Positions 21,754 to 26,673 of a DNA stretch of 26,673 nucleotides are shown here, one piece after another (positions within the stretch are counted from its first letter, which is position 1; every line of letters begins with the position of its first letter). The stretch comes from a virus. The DNA is taken from positions 1-26,673 of the IMG/VR virus record IMGVR_UViG_3300047550_006151, one strand, 5' to 3'. The notes below the pieces were generated by a model, which was given only the letters and a program-made list of their open reading frames with translations, was not told where the DNA came from and searched no databases. The position numbers and the translations under genes are program-made.

Positions 21754-21759
21754 TATATT
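21754..21759 (+). promoter_or_regulatory. Possible -10 box before the sugar-pathway operon
   Basis: TATATT lies exactly six bases before the ATG at 21766, the same -10-to-start distance as at 6291 and 10598. No convincing -35 is found at 16-18 bases, and no ribosome site is seen. It may be an activator-dependent or chance element. Confidence 0.3.
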
Positions 21760-21765
21760 CTCGAC

Positions 21766-23103
21766 ATGAGCAACATCAATGACATCCTCAGGATGGTTAA
21801 GGAACACGTGGATTCAAAGGCCGGTAAGATATGGAGGCCCGGTGAGGACACCGTGCAGTATGCTGGACCGTATTTCGATCATCGGGAATATGTTTCCGCG
21901 ATAGAAAGCCTGCTCAATGGTTGGTTGGTCCTTGGAAAGGACGCCCAAAAATTCGAACATCATTTCCCAAGGCAGTTTGGTAAGGATTTTGGTATCCTAA
22001 CCAATAGCGGTAGCTCGAGCAATCTCATACAGATGAGCTCCCTGCGCAGCAAGAGATTGTGGAACCTCCCCGAGGGAACGAAGGTGCTGACCCCGATAGC
22101 CGGTTTCCCGACAACAGTGAATCCGATATTCCAGGTCGGGTTTTCCCCGGTGTTCGTTGATATTGATCTCGACGGGTTGAATCTGGACCTAGATCAGGTC
22201 GAGAAGGCGCTCGAGGCACATCCTGATTGTAAGGTCATCACCTTTGCCCACGTGCTTGGCAATCCTCCAAACATGGATCGCTTGATGGATATCATCAAGC
22301 GCCACGGCATGATCCTGCTCGAGGATTGCTGTGATGCATTGGGCAGCACCTACAAGGGACAACCCCTCGGTAGCTTCGGAGAGATGGCCAGCTGCTCGTT
22401 CTATCCAGCGCATCACATCACCGGAGGAGAGGGAGGATTCGTGGCAACCAAGACCGCTGACCAGGAAAAGGTGGTTCGCAGCTTCAGGGAGTGGGGTAGG
22501 GGTTGCTATTGCGTCGGGCAAAAGGCCAATCTGCTGAAGAACGGTACCTGCGGTTGCCGTTTCAAGGAGTGGGTATCAGCCATGCCCGGGGAGATATTCG
22601 ACCACAAGTACGTGTATGACGAGATCGGTTACAATCTCAAACCAATTGAGCTACAGGCCAGCATGCTTCTGGTACAGATGTCAAAGCTGCCGGAGATTGG
22701 TAGCCTTCGCCGGAGAAACCATGCTCGCCTATCGGAAATATTCAAACCATACGAGGAGCACCTCATCCTTCCCACGGCAACGGAAGGCAGCGATCCAAGC
22801 TGGTTCGCGTTTGCGATAACCATCAGGGATGGATCTCCGGTTACCAGGAGACAACTGGTCGACTGGTTTGAAACCGCCAAGATACAAACGAGACCGTATT
22901 TTGCCGGAAACATCATGCTGCAACCAGCATACGATCATCTCGTTGATCCGGTGCAGGTCGCGGGACTGTTTCCTAACGCGACGAAGGTCATGCGCGATAC
23001 CTTCTTCCTGGGTACCAGCCCGGTGGTCACTCCGGAACAGATTGACTATATCGGTGAAAAGACCACTGAATTCATGAATCGACTAAAGCAAGGATCGATA
23101 TGA
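21766..23103 (+). CDS. rfbH: Fe-S/PMP sugar 3-dehydratase (RfbH/AscC/E1 type)
   Basis: In O-antigen pathways this enzyme removes the C3 hydroxyl of CDP-4-keto-6-deoxy-D-glucose, using pyridoxamine phosphate and a [2Fe-2S] cluster. SFYPAHHITGGEGG (211-224) has His216 where DegT/StrS aminotransferases have the PLP-binding Lys, the hallmark of this subgroup. The cluster ligands are seen as Cys189-X57-Cys247-X1-Cys249, which is the known C-X57-C-X1-C spacing. The fourth Cys (262) is at X12 instead of X7 and is followed by another at 264. The length, 445 residues, matches RfbH (437). The C-terminal domain is normal. The partner reductase is not in the window. An ATGA overlap joins it to the ThDP enzyme. 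Confidence 0.88.
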   Translation: MSNINDILRMVKEHVDSKAGKIWRPGEDTVQYAGPYFDHREYVSAIESLLNGWLVLGKDAQKFEHHFPRQFGKDFGILTNSGSSSNLIQMSSLRSKRLWNLPEGTKVLTPIAGFPTTVNPIFQVGFSPVFVDIDLDGLNLDLDQVEKALEAHPDCKVITFAHVLGNPPNMDRLMDIIKRHGMILLEDCCDALGSTYKGQPLGSFGEMASCSFYPAHHITGGEGGFVATKTADQEKVVRSFREWGRGCYCVGQKANLLKNGTCGCRFKEWVSAMPGEIFDHKYVYDEIGYNLKPIELQASMLLVQMSKLPEIGSLRRRNHARLSEIFKPYEEHLILPTATEGSDPSWFAFAITIRDGSPVTRRQLVDWFETAKIQTRPYFAGNIMLQPAYDHLVDPVQVAGLFPNATKVMRDTFFLGTSPVVTPEQIDYIGEKTTEFMNRLKQGSI

Positions 23104-24959
23104 CAGATACCATGAAAATCGCAGACGTAATCGCCGAGACCCTTGAAACACTTGATATAAGGCATGCATTTGGCATAATCGGTGCCGGTAACGTGCATAT
23201 CTTCGAGGCCATCGCCAAGCGAGGCTATACCGAGATAATTTGCGTTCATCACGAACAGGCCGCCGCGATGGCGATGCAGACCTATTATCGAACCAGCGGG
23301 AGGTTAGCGGCTTGCCTGTCGACCACCGGAGCCGGGTCAACGAATGCCGTCACGGGCGTGGTATCGGCATGGGCCGATTCCATACCAGGTATCGTCATAG
23401 CCGGCAACGAGAATTCCCAGCATACCAGCCATGCCAATCCATTGAGGATGTGGGGAGTGCAGGGATACGACAGCGTTCACATGGTGGAAAGGGTTGCCAA
23501 GTATTCCGTCAGGATATCCAATCCGGTTGACGTGGTTTATGAATTGCAGAAATGCGCCCACATTGCCCTGGATCAGAGACCCGGACCGGTGTGGATCGAG
23601 ATTCCGATGGACATACAGAGCAGCGTCATCGACAGATCCCTGCTGAGGTCGTTCTCCTCTCCCGGCCCGACACCATCAAGGCGTTCCGAGATAACCGATC
23701 AGCTAGATCGGGTCATTCGGTCCCTGATAACGAGTGATCGTCCGATCCTATGGCTAGGACATGGCATCAAGCTGGCGGGAGCTGATGACAAGCTGCCTGT
23801 TCTACTTGATAAGCTGGGAATACCGGTGTTGGTCAGCTGGGCAGGGATCGACATGGTCGACAGCGACCATCCCCTCGTTTATGGCCGGGCGGGTGTTTAC
23901 GGACAGCGTGCCGCGAATTTCGTCCTGCAAAACAGCGGATATGTTCTAGCGATTGGTACCAGGCTTGCGATACCCCAGATCGGATATAATCTGACCGAGC
24001 TTGCCAGGGACGCGGAGATCGACATGGTCGACATCGACCCAACGGAGATCAACAAGCTGGCTGGCCGCATCAGGGAAGGCATCGTGTGCGATGCCGGAGA
24101 ATTCATCGACCTACTGCTGGAAAGAATGGCCGATGTGACCGTGCCGTTCAAGCGCCGATGGCTGGAAAGGTGCGACATCTATCGCAATGACTATCCATGG
24201 GTTGATGTTGAGCACAAGGATGTTGATGGATTCATCAACTCCTATCGATTCATGGAAAGGTTGAACGCTTTCTTCAAGCCTGATCAGGTCGTGGTCACCG
24301 ACATGGGAACGGCCCTGCTGAGCGGCCATCAGGTGCTTAGGTTCAAGCCAGGGCAGCGTTTGATGACCAGCACTGGCCTGGGAGAGATGGGTTACGGATT
24401 ACCAGCTGCGATAGGAGCGAGCGTTGCATTGGGCAACGGCGAGGTCATGTGCCTGAACTGTGACGGCGGAATGATGATGAACCTGCAGGAATTGCAAACG
24501 ATGGTGCATCACAAGCTGCCGATTAAGCTGTTCATTTTCAACAATGACGGTTATCTAATGATCAAGCACACGCAAAGGACCCTGTTTAGCGGTAATACCG
24601 TCGGGGTTAATCGATCCACCGGCGTGAGCTGCCCGGATTTCAGCAAGCTTGCTGCCGCGTTTGACATACCATCATACCAGATCAAGGGGTGGGAAGAATG
24701 CGATGAGGTCCTGCAAAAGGTGCAGGACGAGCCCGGCCCGGTGATATGCGAGGTGTTCATGCACCCAGAGCAGCTTTTCTCACCGAAGCTGGGATGGTCC
24801 ATACTCAGCGATGGCCGGCAGATATCCAGCCCGCTGGAGGATCTATCTCCGCTGATCGCGCCGGATCGCCTAACCGCCGCCATGATCATCGGAGTGCATG
24901 AGAAATCCAAGGCAAGATTCAATGATTTCTACAAGGACATTCCTCCCTGTGGATTATGA
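23100..24959 (+). CDS. Thiamine diphosphate enzyme, acetolactate synthase/YerE-like
   Basis: The 619-residue protein has the three-domain plan of acetolactate synthase-type enzymes. CVHHEQAAAMAMQ (48-60) contains the catalytic Glu52 that activates thiamine. LSTTGAGSTNAVTGVVSAWAD (residue 73 on) follows, then a central domain (about 200-345). TSTGLGEMGYGLPAAIGA (423-440) and CDGGMMMNLQELQTM with IFNNDGY (454-485) form the Mg/ThDP site, with Asp455 and Asn482; Cys replaces the usual first Gly of GDG. YerE, of this family, transfers a two-carbon unit from pyruvate to C4 of a CDP-keto-sugar. Here the aldolase two genes on would supply a longer 2-oxo acid. The start overlaps the dehydratase stop by ATGA. 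Plain acetolactate synthase is the alternative. Confidence 0.88.
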   Translation: MTDTMKIADVIAETLETLDIRHAFGIIGAGNVHIFEAIAKRGYTEIICVHHEQAAAMAMQTYYRTSGRLAACLSTTGAGSTNAVTGVVSAWADSIPGIVIAGNENSQHTSHANPLRMWGVQGYDSVHMVERVAKYSVRISNPVDVVYELQKCAHIALDQRPGPVWIEIPMDIQSSVIDRSLLRSFSSPGPTPSRRSEITDQLDRVIRSLITSDRPILWLGHGIKLAGADDKLPVLLDKLGIPVLVSWAGIDMVDSDHPLVYGRAGVYGQRAANFVLQNSGYVLAIGTRLAIPQIGYNLTELARDAEIDMVDIDPTEINKLAGRIREGIVCDAGEFIDLLLERMADVTVPFKRRWLERCDIYRNDYPWVDVEHKDVDGFINSYRFMERLNAFFKPDQVVVTDMGTALLSGHQVLRFKPGQRLMTSTGLGEMGYGLPAAIGASVALGNGEVMCLNCDGGMMMNLQELQTMVHHKLPIKLFIFNNDGYLMIKHTQRTLFSGNTVGVNRSTGVSCPDFSKLAAAFDIPSYQIKGWEECDEVLQKVQDEPGPVICEVFMHPEQLFSPKLGWSILSDGRQISSPLEDLSPLIAPDRLTAAMIIGVHEKSKARFNDFYKDIPPCGL

Positions 24960-24963
24960 TGGC

Positions 24964-25833
24964 ATGAAGCTGAAGGTAGGTATCATTGGTACTGGAAACA
25001 TCGGGACGGATCTCCTAATCAAGATCATGAGATCTCCTGATCTCACCTGCACGCTGTTCTCGGGTCGAACGCTCGGATCGGCCGGGATGGCCAGGGCCAT
25101 GGATCTTGGCATCAGGGTCTCCGACCAAGGGATATTGCCGATCATACAGGATCCAAGCGTGTGTGACTTGGTCGTCGATTGTACTTCGGCACAGTCACAT
25201 GTCGAGCACTGGAGGATCCTCGAGGATCTGGGAAAGACCACGATAGACATGACCCCGGCCAAGCTTGGAGAGCTATGCATTCCGGCCATTTCTACCAAGG
25301 TTTGGGATGCATCAAACACCTGCAACATCAACATGGTGACCTGCGGAGGGCAGACGACCGTTCCGATCGCCCATGCCCTTTCGCAGGTACATGACATTGA
25401 ATACATAGAGGTAGCATCAAGCATTGCCTCTTTGAGCGCCGGTCCGGCTACCCGCAGGAATCTGGATGAATACGTTGACACGACGGAAGCCGCCCTGAGG
25501 GCATTTTCCGGAGCAAAGGGCAGCAAGGCCATATTGATACTGAACCCGGCCATCCCACCGATCGACATGGTCACCACCATATATGCCAGGATCAACGATC
25601 CAGATCTGTCCAAGATCAACGCGTCGATTGATCGAATGATCAGATCGGTGAGGGAATACGTGCCGGGTTATCAGCTCATCGTCCCTCCAAGGATAAAGGA
25701 TGGCACCGTTGTGGTGTCGGTAAAGGTAACGGGGGCCGGAGATTACCTACCGCCGTATGCCGGTAATTTGGACATAATCAACTGCGCTGCCATCAGGGTG
25801 ATGGAGATGATATCACGATCGAGGTTACCATGA
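24964..25833 (+). CDS. mhpF: Acylating acetaldehyde dehydrogenase (DmpF/MhpF type)
   Basis: The enzyme interconverts acetyl-CoA, NADH and acetaldehyde, and works in a channelling complex with a DmpG-type aldolase. GIIGTGNIGTDLLIKI (6-21) is the NAD-binding loop. NMVTCGGQTTVPIAHALS (123-140) contains the catalytic Cys127, followed by the diagnostic ASSIASLSAGPATRRNLDEY (151-170) and GAGDYLPPYAGNLDIINCAA (257-276), both family signatures. The length, 289 residues from the ATG at 24964, is slightly short of the usual 300-plus. An in-frame start at 24898 lies inside the preceding gene and adds residues that do not fit the family, so 24964 is preferred. The stop overlaps the aldolase ATG. Confidence 0.92.
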   Translation: MKLKVGIIGTGNIGTDLLIKIMRSPDLTCTLFSGRTLGSAGMARAMDLGIRVSDQGILPIIQDPSVCDLVVDCTSAQSHVEHWRILEDLGKTTIDMTPAKLGELCIPAISTKVWDASNTCNINMVTCGGQTTVPIAHALSQVHDIEYIEVASSIASLSAGPATRRNLDEYVDTTEAALRAFSGAKGSKAILILNPAIPPIDMVTTIYARINDPDLSKINASIDRMIRSVREYVPGYQLIVPPRIKDGTVVVSVKVTGAGDYLPPYAGNLDIINCAAIRVMEMISRSRLP

Positions 25834-26673
25834 CCAGGAGCATAATCATAAACGATTCAACGCTGCGCGATGGTAACCATGCCGTGAGGCATCAGCTCAC
25901 GATCGACAACATTCGGAGCTACTGCGCTGCTGCCGAAGCCGCCGGTGTTGCCGTTGTTGAGGTCGGACATGGCAACGGTCTTGGTGCTTCCAGCATTCTG
26001 GTCGGTCAAGCGGCATGCAGCGACGACGAGATCTTTTCTGCGGCAAGGAGCAGCTTGATCAATACCAGGTTAAGCACGCATGTCATCCCCGGATTCGCGA
26101 CCATCAAGAGGGATCTCACCAAGGCGATCGATCTCGGAATTGACGTGTTTCGGATAGCGGCACACGTAACCGAAGCTGACATCTGCCAGCGCCACATTGA
26201 GCATGTGAGGAAGGTTGATCGAACGGCGATCGGGGTTCTCATGATGAGCCACATGGCGGATGTTGGAACGTTGGTGGCCGAGGCCACGAAGATGGAAGCA
26301 TACGGTGCCCAGGCACTGGTGATCATGGATTCATCCGGTACGTATCTTCCTGAAGATGTTAGAGAGCGCATAACCTCGCTAAAAAGCGGCATCAGCATCC
26401 CCGTTGGTTTCCATGCCCACAACAACCTAGGGCTTGCGATCGCAAACAGCCTCGCGGCAATCGAGGCAGGAGCTGACATGCTGGATGCCAGCATACGAGG
26501 GTTTGGCGCCGGTGCTGGAAATGCGCAGCTAGAGGTCCTGGTAGCAGTCCTGCATCGCATTGGATATCATACCGGGATAGACCTCTACAAGATACTCGAT
26601 GCGGCCGAGATGGCCGAGAGGGAGTTCAATCCGATATCGCCCCACATAAGCCCCCTTTCGATAATCAGCGGAC
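25830..26673 (+). CDS. mhpE: 4-hydroxy-2-oxovalerate aldolase (DmpG/MhpE type), cut by the window end
   Basis: Visible are 281 codons of an enzyme of about 340. It reversibly joins pyruvate and acetaldehyde to 4-hydroxy-2-oxovalerate, passing acetaldehyde through a tunnel to or from the dehydrogenase. DSTLRDGNHAVRHQ (9-22) provides Arg13, metal-binding Asp14 and the catalytic His21. EVGHGNGLG (44-52), VIPGFATIKRDL (85-96) and GFHAHNNLGLAIANSLAAI (193-211) follow, the latter with metal ligands His195 and His197. DASIRGFGAGAGNAQLE (219-235) is also conserved. All catalytic residues checked are present; the C-terminal complex-forming domain is beyond the edge. The start overlaps the dehydrogenase stop by ATGA. 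More pathway genes may continue to the right. Confidence 0.92.
   Translation, partial: MTRSIIINDSTLRDGNHAVRHQLTIDNIRSYCAAAEAAGVAVVEVGHGNGLGASSILVGQAACSDDEIFSAARSSLINTRLSTHVIPGFATIKRDLTKAIDLGIDVFRIAAHVTEADICQRHIEHVRKVDRTAIGVLMMSHMADVGTLVAEATKMEAYGAQALVIMDSSGTYLPEDVRERITSLKSGISIPVGFHAHNNLGLAIANSLAAIEAGADMLDASIRGFGAGAGNAQLEVLVAVLHRIGYHTGIDLYKILDAAEMAEREFNPISPHISPLSIISG

Noticed and set aside
21766-23103. Reading this gene as a DegT/StrS sugar aminotransferase
   Set aside because: The PLP-binding Lys is replaced by His and the Fe-S cysteines are present, so it belongs with the 3-dehydratases.
24954-25619. Minus-strand reading frame of 221 codons
   Set aside because: It is a shadow of the acetaldehyde dehydrogenase.
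26006-26560. Minus-strand reading frame of 184 codons near the right end
   Set aside because: It is antisense to the aldolase, whose catalytic residues are all present on the plus strand.
24964-26673. Reading DmpF/DmpG as part of a phenol or catechol meta-cleavage pathway
   Set aside because: No dioxygenase, hydrolase or hydratase of such a pathway is near; the neighbours are sugar-pathway and glycosyltransferase genes.

Overview
The window is a stretch of a T4-like (contractile-tailed, T4 superfamily) bacteriophage genome. The evidence is a set of virion genes whose products resemble T4 gp17 (N-terminus only), gp16, gp4, gp19, gp18, gp13, gp14 and gp15. They are tightly packed, with overlapping start/stop codons and T4-type late-promoter octamers (xxTAAATA) ahead of them. 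The host cannot be read directly. A small Usg-family protein, a family known mainly from Alphaproteobacteria, hints at an alphaproteobacterial host, and the GC-balanced composition does not contradict this.

Layout. (1) Bases 1-6291, minus strand: the terminase large subunit start, a Usg-like protein, an acidic zinc-knuckle protein, a MKxFxxYLxE-type protein, a small-terminase-like protein, the gp4-like head-completion nuclease, an unknown protein, a tail-tube-fold protein, the gp19 tail tube, a methyltransferase-like protein and two small unknown genes. (2) Bases 6371-10474, minus: a tail sheath of 1367 residues, about twice the T4 length. Strong hairpin terminators follow the sheath and the tube genes. 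(3) Bases 10598-12236: a dNMP kinase and a SLOG-like protein (plus) converge on a Pth2-type peptidyl-tRNA hydrolase (minus). (4) Bases 12296-15603: gp13 (minus) and gp14 (plus) diverge, and an AT-rich HNH homing endonuclease sits between them. A GH19 endolysin follows gp14. (5) Bases 15641-18048, plus: gp15 and a short CCA-adding/poly(A)-polymerase-type nucleotidyltransferase. (6) Bases 18075-21728, plus: four probable glycosyltransferases, three of them resembling GT71, GT92 and GT34. (7) Bases 21766-26673, plus: a four-gene metabolic operon with an RfbH/AscC-type Fe-S 3-dehydratase, a thiamine-diphosphate enzyme, an acylating acetaldehyde dehydrogenase and a 4-hydroxy-2-oxovalerate aldolase that runs off the end.

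The right-hand block is the most interesting part. Dehydrogenase and aldolase would make 4-hydroxy-2-oxovalerate from acetyl-CoA and pyruvate. The ThDP enzyme could decarboxylate it and add the resulting four-carbon unit to the C4 ketone of the 3,6-dideoxy-4-keto sugar made by the dehydratase. The product would be a branched sugar of the yersiniose/erwiniose kind, which the neighbouring glycosyltransferases could attach to a virion or host-surface target. This is inference from enzyme families and gene order; no product is demonstrated.

Transcription signals fall into two classes. Late octamers 22-38 nt upstream of a start are paired with clear Shine-Dalgarno sequences. Late octamers 5-6 nt upstream, and sigma70-like -10 boxes 6 nt upstream, are paired with no Shine-Dalgarno, which suggests leaderless mRNAs. 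No gene-free stretch exceeds 300 bases. I saw no tRNA, CRISPR array or insertion sequence.
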